From an uncultured Acetatifactor sp. (lineage in GTDB: Bacteria; Bacillota; Clostridia; Lachnospirales; Lachnospiraceae), in the NCBI GenBank assembly GCA_910578815.1, contig CAJTSE010000007.1:1-43530 (forward strand): 43,530 nucleotides of DNA, given 5' to 3'. A model generated the notes under the pieces. That model was not told the DNA's origin and searched no databases. It saw nothing but the letters and a program-made list of their open reading frames with translations. Shown piece by piece: positions 31,322 through 39,542 of the stretch (position 1 is its first letter; the number at the start of each line of letters is the position of its first letter). Position numbers and translations under genes: made by a program.

Positions 31322-32551
31322 TCAAAGTACAACTCCGTTCTGCCGAAGAAGTGCTCTGGCGCTCTCCACGGAATCGACCCCTGTCCTGTTTTTGATGGGT
31401 GCAAACTCTTTTTCTCTCACCACTTCATAAGGAAGACAGCTTTCCATCTGATGAATCATATCTAATACAAGATTTTCAAACTTGTACCCGTTGGGCTCGT
31501 CGGGCTTTACCAGCACCCCTTCTTCGTTCAGATAAGGAATCTTTTTTTCCACAACGTGCAGCGGCAGGTGCTGATTTAGAATACTGATCAGATCCTGCAC
31601 TCGGAACAGATAATTTAAGATAACGCCGAAGTAATAAGCAGGATCTCCTTTTTCGTCCCTGGCATTCATCAGTTCTTCCGTCAGCTCATAATATTCCACG
31701 ATGGAAGGACGGCCGTCCTCCAGACACATGACGCCCACCTTTTCATCCGGCGCATTCTTGCGCACCACCTTGGCGCCCACGGCGCAGTTTTTACTGATGA
31801 CTGCTCCCGCAAAGCAGGGATCGGCAATCTTCTGCAATACATTATCCACGGCAAAAACATTCAGCCATTCTATGCCGGCCTTCTTCACCAGGTCCAGCAG
31901 CCCCGCGTTTTTCATAGAGATGAACCAGCCCCCGTTTCCGTTGGGAGATGTGGACAGTCTTCCCTTTCCCTCCAGATAAATCCTGCCTTCATAATCCGTT
32001 GCCGCTGCCATTTCCTGCTGAAAGAAGTGTACATATTCCGCCTGATAGCCAAAGTACTCATGCTCCTGCAAAAATGTTACCGTTGCTTCGTGATTTTTAT
32101 CGCTGGTCATAACAAAGAGATGAATCCAGGTATCAGCCTGCCTCACTACATCCAAAAGGTTATGAATCAGACATTCAAAAATATAAAGTTCTTTGGTCAG
32201 CCCCACATTATACATACCCTTGGGATCGTCGGAGCCCAGCCTGGTTCCCATGCCGCCTGCCAGAAGCACCGCCCCGATTTTTCCGGCCCGGACTGCCTCC
32301 AGCCCGACCGCGGTAAAGGCTTCCCTGTTTTCTTCAATCTCCGGCAGCTGCATGGCTGCCAGAGGCGAAATCACTCCCCTCTGTCCCAGATCCTCTCTGT
32401 GTTTGCAGGCCTCCAGCAGACTCATATCGGTAGCCTCTATCTGTTTTAATAACCCTTCCTGCTCCTGCCTGCTCAGCTCGTCGTAATATTTCAGAACATG
32501 CTCCTGCCCGTATTTTTCCAGCTTTTCCTTCGCCTGTGCCAGATTCATCAT
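31322..32551 (-). CDS. UTP-dependent sugar-1-phosphate uridylyltransferase (UDPGP/UAP1-like)
   Basis: Forms a UDP-sugar from UTP and a sugar 1-phosphate (glucose-1-P or N-acetylglucosamine-1-P). The nucleotide-binding signature is AVLLAGGMGTRLGSDDPKGM, followed by LFVMTSDKNHEATVTFLQEH, GRLSTSPNGNGGWFISMKNA, WLNVFAVDNVLQKIADPCFA and NGYKFENLVLDMIH. This is the eukaryote-like UDPGP type 1 family, not the GalU family. Length (409) is normal. GAGG before tandem ATG codons at 32551/32548 supports the start. Adjacent galE suggests a UDP-hexose role; UDP-GlcNAc or UDP-GalNAc is the alternative. Confidence 0.9.
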   Translation of the reverse strand: MMNLAQAKEKLEKYGQEHVLKYYDELSRQEQEGLLKQIEATDMSLLEACKHREDLGQRGVISPLAAMQLPEIEENREAFTAVGLEAVRAGKIGAVLLAGGMGTRLGSDDPKGMYNVGLTKELYIFECLIHNLLDVVRQADTWIHLFVMTSDKNHEATVTFLQEHEYFGYQAEYVHFFQQEMAAATDYEGRIYLEGKGRLSTSPNGNGGWFISMKNAGLLDLVKKAGIEWLNVFAVDNVLQKIADPCFAGAVISKNCAVGAKVVRKNAPDEKVGVMCLEDGRPSIVEYYELTEELMNARDEKGDPAYYFGVILNYLFRVQDLISILNQHLPLHVVEKKIPYLNEEGVLVKPDEPNGYKFENLVLDMIHQMESCLPYEVVREKEFAPIKNRTGVDSVESARALLRQNGVVL

Positions 32552-32667
32552 ATCTATTCCTCTTTTCTTTCCGCCAAAGCTTTCCTTAAAGTATACCAGA
32601 AGTTTCCACCTCCTTCAACAAGGCTGATTCAAATTAAGAAAGACTTCATAAAACCCTGCCGAAACAC

Positions 32668-32705
32668 AAAAAATCGGAGAAGCTGCCTGCGCCTTCAGCC
32701 TCTCC
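32668..32705 (-). terminator. Terminator after spoIIID
   Basis: GGAGA (32676-32680) pairs with TCTCC (32701-32705) and GCTG (32682-32685) with CAGC (32696-32699), with one internal mismatch. On the minus strand the stem is followed by GATTTTTTG. It lies 54 bases past the spoIIID stop. Confidence 0.8.
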
Positions 32706-32758
32706 TCATTTTGCCTTAATATATTTGGTGGCCCTTATGTACGATACCCCTGCATCCT

Positions 32759-33016
32759 TCAATGCTCCTGCATATGGGCGTATTTTTCTTTTGTGGCAAG
32801 CCCGCCTCTGATGTGGCGCTCTGATTTGTTTACATCCAGCACCTGCCTGGCCTGCTTTGCCAGAGTAGGATTGATCTGCATGAGGCGGTCCGTTACGTCC
32901 TTATGTACCGTGCTTTTAGATACTCCGAATGCCTTCGCCGTCTGCCGCACCGTAGCATTGGAGTCAATGATATAATTGGCGATGCTGATTGCCCTCTCCT
33001 CAATATAATCCTTCAA
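32759..33016 (-). CDS. spoIIID: Sporulation transcriptional regulator SpoIIID
   Basis: Mother-cell DNA-binding regulator that activates and represses sigma-E genes and helps switch to sigma-K. The 85-residue product has the helix-turn-helix ATVRQTAKAFGVSKSTVHKD and the conserved basic tail NKSERHIRGGLATKEKY. The start is TTG at 33016 (MKDYIEERAISIANY), supported by AAGGGG seven bases upstream and by the family's N-terminus. A sigma-E-like promoter (33045-33073) and an inverted repeat covering the ribosome binding site lie directly upstream. The locus is rearranged: a 62-bp copy of its DNA-binding segment recurs at 34619 beyond an AAA ATPase gene. Its presence shows the organism descends from, or is, a spore former. 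Confidence 0.96.
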   Translation of the reverse strand: MKDYIEERAISIANYIIDSNATVRQTAKAFGVSKSTVHKDVTDRLMQINPTLAKQARQVLDVNKSERHIRGGLATKEKYAHMQEH

Positions 33017-33021
33017 AAGAG

Positions 33022-33070
33022 TACCCCTTGAGAATCTTTTTTACAGTGTATGAAGCATTCTCAAGGGGTA
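33022..33070. promoter_or_regulatory. 14-bp inverted repeat covering the spoIIID ribosome binding site
   Basis: TACCCCTTGAGAAT (33022-33035) and ATTCTCAAGGGGTA (33057-33070) are exact reverse complements 21 bases apart. The gene-proximal arm contains the AAGGGG ribosome binding site of spoIIID. A transcript starting farther upstream would fold and hide that site, whereas one starting in the loop would not. Confidence 0.7.
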
Positions 33071-33073
33071 TGA
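33045..33073 (-). promoter_or_regulatory. Sigma-E-like promoter of spoIIID
   Basis: On the minus strand TCATACC (33073-33067), a 14-base spacer and CATACACT (33052-33045). The -10 element matches the sigma-E consensus CATACAnT fully and the -35 matches kmATAtt in its first five positions. spoIIID is a classical sigma-E target, which fits. Transcription would begin in the loop of the inverted repeat. Confidence 0.65.
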
Positions 33074-33111
33074 CTATTGTTTTACTGTATTCCTCCAGAC
33101 ATCCCATCTTA

Positions 33112-33195
33112 TTACCCAAAACACTTTGCCAACTTTTCCGGCAGATATTTCGCCAGTTCCTCTGCCAGCTCATACACCTTCGTCCCAGGCGCAGG
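33112..33195 (-). pseudogene. C-terminal remnant of a lost gene upstream of spoIIID
   Basis: A minus-strand frame ending in TAA at 33112-33114 encodes PAPGTKVYELAEELAKYLPE and then KLAKCFG. This is protein-like, whereas the DNA before it turns AT-rich and non-coding in character. No start codon with a ribosome binding site precedes it. It looks like the tail of a gene whose body was lost when the AAA/DUF4143 gene arrived. The family is not recognisable. It could also be chance, at 27 codons. Confidence 0.35.
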
Positions 33196-33215
33196 AAAAA
33201 TGTGCAAAAATATGA

Positions 33216-33244
33216 TTGCACTTTTAAGAAAAACGTGTGATACT
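33216..33244 (+). promoter_or_regulatory. Possible promoter of the AAA/DUF4143 gene
   Basis: TTGCAC (33216-33221), a 17-base spacer and GATACT (33239-33244) on the plus strand, 32 bases before the start codon. GTGCAA (33203-33208) and TTGCAC form a 6-bp dyad that overlaps the -35 box. Confidence 0.4.
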
Positions 33245-33276
33245 AATATTATACATTTGGAGAGGGGTACATTTGA

Positions 33277-34569
33277 ATGAAGCGCAATGCAATGCAGGAT
33301 TTAATAAACTGGAAAACCAGCGAGGAACGAAAACCCCTGGTATTAAAGGGTGCGCGTCAGGTCGGCAAAACATGGCTCATGAAAGAATTCGGCCGAAACT
33401 ACTATAACAGCTTTGTTTATCTCAACTTTGACGAAGAAGATGAGCTGAAGTCCATATTTGAAGCCAATAAGAATCCTCAGCGGATTATTGAGCTTCTTTC
33501 CATGATTGCCGGGGAAAAAATCTATCCGGAAAAAACACTGATTATTTTTGATGAGATTCAGGAATGTCCGGAAGCCCTGAACACACTCAAATATTTTAAA
33601 GAAAAGGCCAATGATTATCACATTATTGCCGCCGGCAGCCTGCTTGGAACTCTTCTTGCAAAGCCGAAGTCTTATCCGGTAGGTATGGTAAACCTGCTTG
33701 ACCTCTTTCCGTTGACCTTTGACGAGTTTCTTCAGGCAGTTGAGCCCGATCTTTATAGCTTCTATAGCGGCATTCATAAAAATGTGCAGATCGAAGAGTT
33801 CTTCCACAAACGACTGCTTGAGGTCTATCAATATTATCTGATTATCGGCGGTATGCCGGAATGTGTGGCCTCATGGATCAAATACCGGGATCCACTGAAA
33901 ATATCCCGAATTCAGCATGAGCTGATTGAAGTTTATGAAAACGACTTCTCCAAGCACAACGGAAAAGTAAACAGCGGACGCATCCTTATGGTCTTCCGCA
34001 GTATTGTTTCACAGCTTGCCAAGCCAAATGAAAAATTCATGTACGGGGCTGTACGCGAAGGCGGCCGGGCGCGAGACTTTGAAGAAGCTATTGAATGGCT
34101 TGTCTCGGCCGGTATGCTGAACCGCGTTTACAATGTCTCTAAAATGGAGCATCCCCTTGCGGCCTTTGACAAGCTGGATCAGTTCAAGCTCTTTTTATTT
34201 GACACCGGACTTCTTAAGCATATGGCCGGTATTGACAACAGCGCAATCCTTCTGAAAGCCGACTACCAGTTCAAAGGGCCTCTGACTGAAAACTATTGTT
34301 TACAGCAGCTCCGCGGACAGTTCGAGATGGAACCTCGTTACTTTTCCGACAAGAACAAGGAGATCGACTTTGCACTGCAATGCGGCACAGAGATCATCCC
34401 TGTTGAGGTGAAGGGCGGCGAGGACAAATCTGCTCCGTCTTTCAAAAAATATCTTGCCGAGCGTCAGCCTGAACACGCGGTCCGCTTTTCCAAACGAAAT
34501 TATCGAAAGGACGGAGCTATTACAAATCTTCCTCTGTACCTTGTCCGGAAAACAAGTGAACTGCTGTGA
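33277..34569 (+). CDS. AAA ATPase with DUF4143 domain
   Basis: A 430-residue cytoplasmic protein of the widespread AAA_14-DUF4143 family. The N-terminal ATPase has Walker A KGARQVGKTWLMKEF and Walker B TLIIFDEIQECPEAL, then AAGSLLGTLL (sensor-like). LFPLTFDEFLQAVEPDLY follows. The DUF4143 half contains RISRIQHELIEVYENDFSKH-type residues, FDTGLLKHMAGI, GPLTENYCLQQL and the nuclease-like ending NKEIDFALQCGTEIIPVEVK, which resembles a PD-(D/E)xK core (E-D-EVK). Biological role is not established; such genes are patchily distributed and often gained horizontally. GGAGAGGGG upstream and the ATG at 33277 fit. It is on plus among minus-strand genes, between spoIIID and a spoIIID fragment. Confidence 0.88.
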   Translation: MKRNAMQDLINWKTSEERKPLVLKGARQVGKTWLMKEFGRNYYNSFVYLNFDEEDELKSIFEANKNPQRIIELLSMIAGEKIYPEKTLIIFDEIQECPEALNTLKYFKEKANDYHIIAAGSLLGTLLAKPKSYPVGMVNLLDLFPLTFDEFLQAVEPDLYSFYSGIHKNVQIEEFFHKRLLEVYQYYLIIGGMPECVASWIKYRDPLKISRIQHELIEVYENDFSKHNGKVNSGRILMVFRSIVSQLAKPNEKFMYGAVREGGRARDFEEAIEWLVSAGMLNRVYNVSKMEHPLAAFDKLDQFKLFLFDTGLLKHMAGIDNSAILLKADYQFKGPLTENYCLQQLRGQFEMEPRYFSDKNKEIDFALQCGTEIIPVEVKGGEDKSAPSFKKYLAERQPEHAVRFSKRNYRKDGAITNLPLYLVRKTSELL

Positions 34570-34618
34570 AAGGTGCATGCGTTACTCGGAAATCTGTGCA
34601 CTGCTCAGTTCCGGCGCA

Positions 34619-34680
34619 GATACCCCGAAAGCCTTTACCGTCTGCCGCACCGTGGCATTAGAGTCAATGATATAACTGGC
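34619..34680 (-). pseudogene. Fragment of a second spoIIID copy
   Basis: These 62 bases match 32919-32980 within spoIIID at 55 positions and are in the same orientation. The minus strand reads ASYIIDSNATVRQTVKAFGV, the start of the SpoIIID helix-turn-helix region. A stop codon precedes it in frame and the rest of the gene is missing on both sides, so it cannot make SpoIIID. It marks a duplication or recombination linked to the AAA/DUF4143 gene. Confidence 0.75.
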
Positions 34681-34721
34681 ATTTTGTCAGCCACCCGCAT
34701 CCTTCCACCCCCGCACGGAAT

Positions 34722-36638
34722 TTATTCCGCTGCTTCTTCAAGCTTAATCTTAATAATATCAAATTTCCCTGCTACGACCTCACGATACTCCATGCGGATC
34801 CGCAGGTTCTCTTCTTCATACATTTTCTTAAGCCACCCCAGATCGGTCCCCTGCTTTGCCACAAAGAATACATTGTCCATTTCAAGCAACGCGGCACGCG
34901 GAGAAGAAAATCCGAAATTACCGTACTTTTCCCCACAGAGCGGACTTTTAGCCAGCCAGCCGCCGCATATGTCGTAGTTTTCCAATTCGGAATTCTCGTC
35001 GCCAAAAATTTTTTGCGCATAGTTTACCGTGGAATACACGTCCATAAAATAAAAATTATCTTCCCGCTCCGAGCAGTACTCCAGCAGGGAGCTCCACTCT
35101 TTGTTGACAGCTGCCGCTTCCCTGTACGCCTCTCTGAAACCGGATACAGCATAAAATGATGCCGTGCCAGATCCGGCCAGAAAAAGCACTGCAATGCCGG
35201 AGTATAACCACCTTTTCTCCGCGCCCCCCGCCTCTTTCAGATAACTCAGCTCTTCAAAGACCAGCAGCAGCAGACAGACAATTTCCATGATATACAAAGA
35301 ATGGGTTACCCTGGGCGGTGTTCTCTGCTTTAATATAATATACAGCCATAGCACCGAACGCATGGAGCACATCAAAAATATATAAATCAGATTCCGCATC
35401 CGCCGTGTCAGGCAGGTAACCAAAAACAGCATCAGATACAGAGCGGCGCAGACAAAATTCCATGGATAATCCTCACCCGACACCCTCGGATCGGCCATCA
35501 CTCTGTGCTGATAGGACCAGATTCCCTCCCCAAACGGCAGTGTAAACATTCGCATATACTGCTTCTCCAATCCCTGGTATTGCGCCGTCCGCTCTTCATT
35601 CACATGGCCCACAATGCTTTCGAGCAGTTGTGATGTAATCTCTTCATCCAAAGCAAAATTATAATTTTCTAAAAGAGTGTGTTGGGTTTCGGTTATGCCT
35701 GCGGATTCGTAAAATTGCCGGTCTGCATCATAATCGGGCAGGGTCAGAAAATCATAGAGCTGAGTTCTGGCATCAAACATCCTCCTGTATTCTCGATAAC
35801 CTTCCCCTGTATATCCAATATAGTCCACCGCATACAGTATGACCACACAAAAAGCAAGGACGCCCCAGAAGGTCCCCCAAATTTTAACCTTTTTTCCCGA
35901 AAATATACCCTTTTTCTCCCCACTATGGCAGCAAATCAGCGTCAGCAGCAGGGAAAAAGGCATAAGAAATAAAAATATCTCTGTTCTCAGGCAGAAGGCC
36001 AGCAGGAAATGTACCAGCAGCCCCACATATTCGCTCCTGCTCACCCCTTCGGAGGATTCCTTTCCCGCTTTGCAGTAAAGCCGCGCCGTCGCCGAAACGA
36101 TCAAAAGCGCCGCCGTATAGGTATATTGAATGATCACAAGCTCCTGCAGCATAATACCCAAAATCAGGATATTCACCGCCGCCCCGCATAAAATACGGTA
36201 TTGCCTGGAAAACCGCATTTTTCCCACGATGGACACTAATATCCAGTAAAGAGAAAGAAACTGACTCACCACCATGAAAATCCCGAACCACGGCACAAAC
36301 CTGCAGATCCGATACAGCAATGTAAAAATTCCGTTTATCAAGACAATACACTGTATATTGTGCAGATCCGGCGTACCGGAATACTGTCCTGAAACAATGG
36401 CTCTGATAAATACGTCATCGTTGGTCGCATAACGATAATCAAAAAGACAGGCAAGCAAAATCATCACACCTGCCAGCACAGCCGCCTCAGCCGCTGCCAC
36501 AAATTTTTTTTCTTTCTGTACCACCTCGCTTCTCATGCTCTTTTTCTTCCTTTTCAACATCGGACCATTGCGAAACGTTCCTTTTGTAACCGGACTTTCA
36601 CAATTATCTGCTTTTCGGTTTGTTAGCGATGTCTCCAT
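34722..36638 (-). CDS. Multi-pass membrane protein of unknown function
   Basis: A 638-residue protein with a short basic N-terminus and about ten membrane helices (for example AAVLAGVMILLACLFDYRYA, ILCGAAVNILILGIMLQELV, ALYLMLFLVTCLTRRM). A soluble C-terminal region of about 130 residues includes NFYFMDVYSTVNYAQKIFGD and ENYDICGGWLAKSPLCGEKY. The N-terminal outer loop has TNDDVF, an acidic pair after the first helix as in GT-C glycosyltransferases, so a sugar-transfer role is possible, but I cannot assign a family. The start overlaps the end of trkH by 16 bases, indicating coupling; AGGA lies four bases before the ATG. Met 36560 and Met 36536 are alternatives without better sites. Confidence 0.75.
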   Translation of the reverse strand: METSLTNRKADNCESPVTKGTFRNGPMLKRKKKSMRSEVVQKEKKFVAAAEAAVLAGVMILLACLFDYRYATNDDVFIRAIVSGQYSGTPDLHNIQCIVLINGIFTLLYRICRFVPWFGIFMVVSQFLSLYWILVSIVGKMRFSRQYRILCGAAVNILILGIMLQELVIIQYTYTAALLIVSATARLYCKAGKESSEGVSRSEYVGLLVHFLLAFCLRTEIFLFLMPFSLLLTLICCHSGEKKGIFSGKKVKIWGTFWGVLAFCVVILYAVDYIGYTGEGYREYRRMFDARTQLYDFLTLPDYDADRQFYESAGITETQHTLLENYNFALDEEITSQLLESIVGHVNEERTAQYQGLEKQYMRMFTLPFGEGIWSYQHRVMADPRVSGEDYPWNFVCAALYLMLFLVTCLTRRMRNLIYIFLMCSMRSVLWLYIILKQRTPPRVTHSLYIMEIVCLLLLVFEELSYLKEAGGAEKRWLYSGIAVLFLAGSGTASFYAVSGFREAYREAAAVNKEWSSLLEYCSEREDNFYFMDVYSTVNYAQKIFGDENSELENYDICGGWLAKSPLCGEKYGNFGFSSPRAALLEMDNVFFVAKQGTDLGWLKKMYEEENLRIRMEYREVVAGKFDIIKIKLEEAAE

Positions 36639-38077
36639 GTCGTCCTGGAGAACAAAATCAATATCGGGAAAATTTCCAGCCTTCCGGCCAGCATGTCTAT
36701 AATCAGCACCAGCTTGGAAAACGCGCTGTATGCTGAAAAGTTACAGGTAGGTCCCACCATTTCGAAGCCCGGCCCAATATTATTAAAGCAGGCCAGTACT
36801 GCCGAAATATTGGTGGTAATGGAAAACCCGTCTATAGAAATAAGCAGACAGCTGACGCCCATAATAATCACATACGCCGCCAGATAAGCGTTTATGTTCT
36901 GTAAAACCTTCTCACTGATAGGATTTCCGTTCATGCGTACAAGCTCTACCTTCTGGGGATGCACCACCTTCCGCACGCTTCTGAGCAGACTCTTTATTAC
37001 CAGAAGCAGCCTGCCGCATTTAAAACCGCCGCCCGTACTGCCGGCGCTGGCGCCTACCACCATCAGCCCTAAAAGAATCATTTTAGAAAACCCTGGCCAC
37101 AGGTCAAAATCCGTAGTGGCAAAGCCCGTGGTTGTCACAATGGATGCCACCTGGAAAGCCGCATGCCGTATGGTCTCCCCAAGGCTTCCGTAAAAGCCTT
37201 TCAGATTCAGCACGATTAAAAGCACGCTTCCTGCCACAATTCCTAAGTACAGCCGAAGCTCTTCGTCTTTGAATACCGCCTTGAACTGCCGGATGAGCAA
37301 CATATAATAACAGCTGAAGTTCACACCGAACAGCAGCATAAATACCGTGCACACATTTTGGATATAAGGACTGTAGCCGGCTATGCTGTCATTTCGTACC
37401 CCAAATCCGCCTGTTCCCGCCGTTCCAAAGGCAGTGCAGACAGCCTCAAACAAATTCATGTCCCCAAGCAGCAGAAAAACAACGTTTATAATCGTAAGAC
37501 CGATGTAAAGCAGATACAAAATACCTGCCGTCTGCTTCATGCGGGGAACCAGCTTGCCCACGTTAGGACCGGGGCTTTCCGCACGGAGCAGGTGCATGGT
37601 AAAACCATTGTCGCTGCCGCCCACGGAGGAGATCGCCAGCAGAAACACCAGCACTCCCATGCCTCCCAGCCAATGGCTGAAGCTTCTCCAGTAAAGGATT
37701 CCCTTTGGCAGGCTCTCCACCTCCGGCAGGATGGATGCTCCTGTAGTAGTAAAGCCGGAAACGATCTCAAAAAAAGCGTCAATAAAATGGGGGATCGCGC
37801 CGGAAATACAAAAAGGAAGACAACCCAGCAAGCTGATAATCAGCCAGCTGATCCCCACACAGGCCAGGCCTTCCTTTGCATAAAACTTATTTTTGGACCC
37901 CCGGCAGAGCCACATCAACAGCCAGGCTGCCGCAAGGATAATGACCATGCTCCACATAAAAGCCCGGACAGAGGCAAACTCCCTTTCAAATAGACTGATC
38001 AACAGCGCCGGCACCATAAATACCCCTTCTACCACCAGTATCCTGCCGACAAACCTTCCCATCATTTTGTAGTTCAT
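36623..38077 (-). CDS. trkH: Potassium uptake channel subunit TrkH
   Basis: Membrane channel of the Trk/Ktr potassium uptake system, 485 residues, built from four M1-P-M2 repeats. The four selectivity loops are readable: SGFTTTGASILPEV, FGTAGTGGFGVRNDS, ASIVTTTGFATTDFDL and NNIGPGFEMVGPTCNFS. The gate-region GASAGSTGGGFKCGR is also present. GAAGG five bases before ATG 38077 is the best start; the frame extends to a TTG at 38107 inside trkA, which is less likely. It follows trkA by 22 bases and works with it as the regulated channel. Confidence 0.94.
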   Translation of the reverse strand: MNYKMMGRFVGRILVVEGVFMVPALLISLFEREFASVRAFMWSMVIILAAAWLLMWLCRGSKNKFYAKEGLACVGISWLIISLLGCLPFCISGAIPHFIDAFFEIVSGFTTTGASILPEVESLPKGILYWRSFSHWLGGMGVLVFLLAISSVGGSDNGFTMHLLRAESPGPNVGKLVPRMKQTAGILYLLYIGLTIINVVFLLLGDMNLFEAVCTAFGTAGTGGFGVRNDSIAGYSPYIQNVCTVFMLLFGVNFSCYYMLLIRQFKAVFKDEELRLYLGIVAGSVLLIVLNLKGFYGSLGETIRHAAFQVASIVTTTGFATTDFDLWPGFSKMILLGLMVVGASAGSTGGGFKCGRLLLVIKSLLRSVRKVVHPQKVELVRMNGNPISEKVLQNINAYLAAYVIIMGVSCLLISIDGFSITTNISAVLACFNNIGPGFEMVGPTCNFSAYSAFSKLVLIIDMLAGRLEIFPILILFSRTTWRHR

Positions 38078-38099
38078 AGCAACCTTCATTTCCTTATGC

Positions 38100-39458
38100 T
38101 TATTCAAAAATATCGTTGAGCTGGTATATTCCCCGCTCCCTGTCCGTAACGATAATCAGGGTGTCTCCCCGCTCAAACCGGGATTCACCGCCCGGAATTT
38201 CCTGCAGCGCACCCTTTGTAATGCAAACCACCAGTACACCCTTCTTCAGCTTCAGATCCTTCAGCGGTTCTCCGCAGTGTCTTGTATTGTCATCCACCGC
38301 AAACTCCATAGCCTCCATCTGTCCGTCCGCAATGGTATGCACCGTTAAGGCCGCCCCTGTCTGGTTCTTCATGGCCCGTACGTAACGTACAATGGTATTG
38401 CAGCAAAGCTCCTTGGGACTGATCACACTGCCCAGAGCCAGATTTCCCAGAATATTGGTATTGTCCATCCGCCCCAGCTTTGTGATCACCTGCGGTACGC
38501 CGCAGCCGGCCCCGTACAGAGAAATAACCATATTCAGCTCATCCAGACCCGTCATAGAGACCAGGGCATCACACTCCGAGATTCCTTCGCTCTCCAAAAG
38601 GAACTGACTGCTGGCGTCTCCGTGGATAATGCAGGCCCCCGGCAGCATGGCAGCCAGCTTGCTGCACCTGTCCTCATCCCTCTCGATCAGCTGCACGTTA
38701 ATACCGCTGTTCAAAAGAAGCCTGGCCAGATAATAGCTGACCCGTCCGCCTCCGCAAAGAATGACGCGTTTTACCTTATGGGTAATAATCCCCAGATTTT
38801 TCAACAGCAGGGTCAAAGTATCCGCCGGCGCAGTAACAAAAATCCTGTCTCCCTCCCGCAGAACAAAGTCTCCCGCCGGTGCCACCGCCGTACCCTTACG
38901 CAGCACCGCACAAACCAGACTCTTACACTTGACAATACTGTTCATATCATTTAAGGCTACATTACAGAGCTTGCTGTTCTCGTCAAGCCGCAGCTCCACA
39001 ATCTCCACTCTGCCTCGTGCAAAGGTATCTCTTTTTAAAAAGCCGGGATACCTCAACAGCCTGGCGGCCTCTGCTGCCGCCTGTTTTTCCGGATTCACCG
39101 ACATGGAGAGAGCAAACATCCCCCTCATGGCATAAATCTGCTCCGTATATTCCGGATTCCGCACCCTCGCAATGGTATGAATTCCAGGATTCATACTATG
39201 GGCCGTCATGCAGCACAGCAGATTTACCTCATCCGCTCCGGCCATGGCGATCAAAAGATCCGCCTCCCTGACGCCGGCTTGTTTCAGCACTTCCATGGAG
39301 GCACAATTTCCCTGCACCACCAGCACATCATACCGTTCCTCACTGGTCTCCAGCACATTTGCGTTGGAGTCTATCAGTGTCAAGTCATACCCCTCCGCCG
39401 AAAACTGCCTGGTCAGGGTAGCTCCCATTTTGCCGTCCCCGGCAATGATAATCTTCAC
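38100..39458 (-). CDS. trkA: Potassium uptake regulatory subunit TrkA
   Basis: Cytoplasmic nucleotide-sensing ring that gates TrkH. The 453-residue protein has two RCK units: Rossmann MKIIIAGDGKMGATLTRQFS with its C-domain at about 130-215, and a second Rossmann VKRVILCGGGRVSYYLARLL with its C-domain at about 370-450. The second half keeps GDASSQFLLESEGISECDAL. The double-length form is the usual TrkA, unlike single-unit KtrA. The start is GTG at 39458, with AAGGAGC eight bases upstream. It is the first gene of the trkA-trkH unit. Confidence 0.95.
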   Translation of the reverse strand: MKIIIAGDGKMGATLTRQFSAEGYDLTLIDSNANVLETSEERYDVLVVQGNCASMEVLKQAGVREADLLIAMAGADEVNLLCCMTAHSMNPGIHTIARVRNPEYTEQIYAMRGMFALSMSVNPEKQAAAEAARLLRYPGFLKRDTFARGRVEIVELRLDENSKLCNVALNDMNSIVKCKSLVCAVLRKGTAVAPAGDFVLREGDRIFVTAPADTLTLLLKNLGIITHKVKRVILCGGGRVSYYLARLLLNSGINVQLIERDEDRCSKLAAMLPGACIIHGDASSQFLLESEGISECDALVSMTGLDELNMVISLYGAGCGVPQVITKLGRMDNTNILGNLALGSVISPKELCCNTIVRYVRAMKNQTGAALTVHTIADGQMEAMEFAVDDNTRHCGEPLKDLKLKKGVLVVCITKGALQEIPGGESRFERGDTLIIVTDRERGIYQLNDIFE

Positions 39459-39542
39459 AGCTTTATGCTCCTTCTATCACTACTATAATAACTTAAAGCA
39501 GCCCGCATTCCGTTTTCGTCTCAACTGCGGTTCAGCTTCCCG

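Noticed and set aside
33039..33052. Tiny upstream reading frame MLHTL in the spoIIID leader
   Set aside because: It has no ribosome binding site and lies across the predicted promoter -10 element, so it is probably not transcribed from the main start.
33000..33221. Minus-strand 73-codon frame covering the spoIIID leader
   Set aside because: It crosses the promoter and inverted repeat and runs past the spoIIID start out of frame. Its N-terminal part is Trp/Arg/Cys-rich nonsense. A different frame there (33112-33195) looks more like true coding remnant.
33277..34569. AAA/DUF4143 gene as part of a toxin-antitoxin or defence pair
   Set aside because: No partner gene lies next to it; the flanks hold only a promoter region and a spoIIID fragment, so a two-gene system cannot be claimed.
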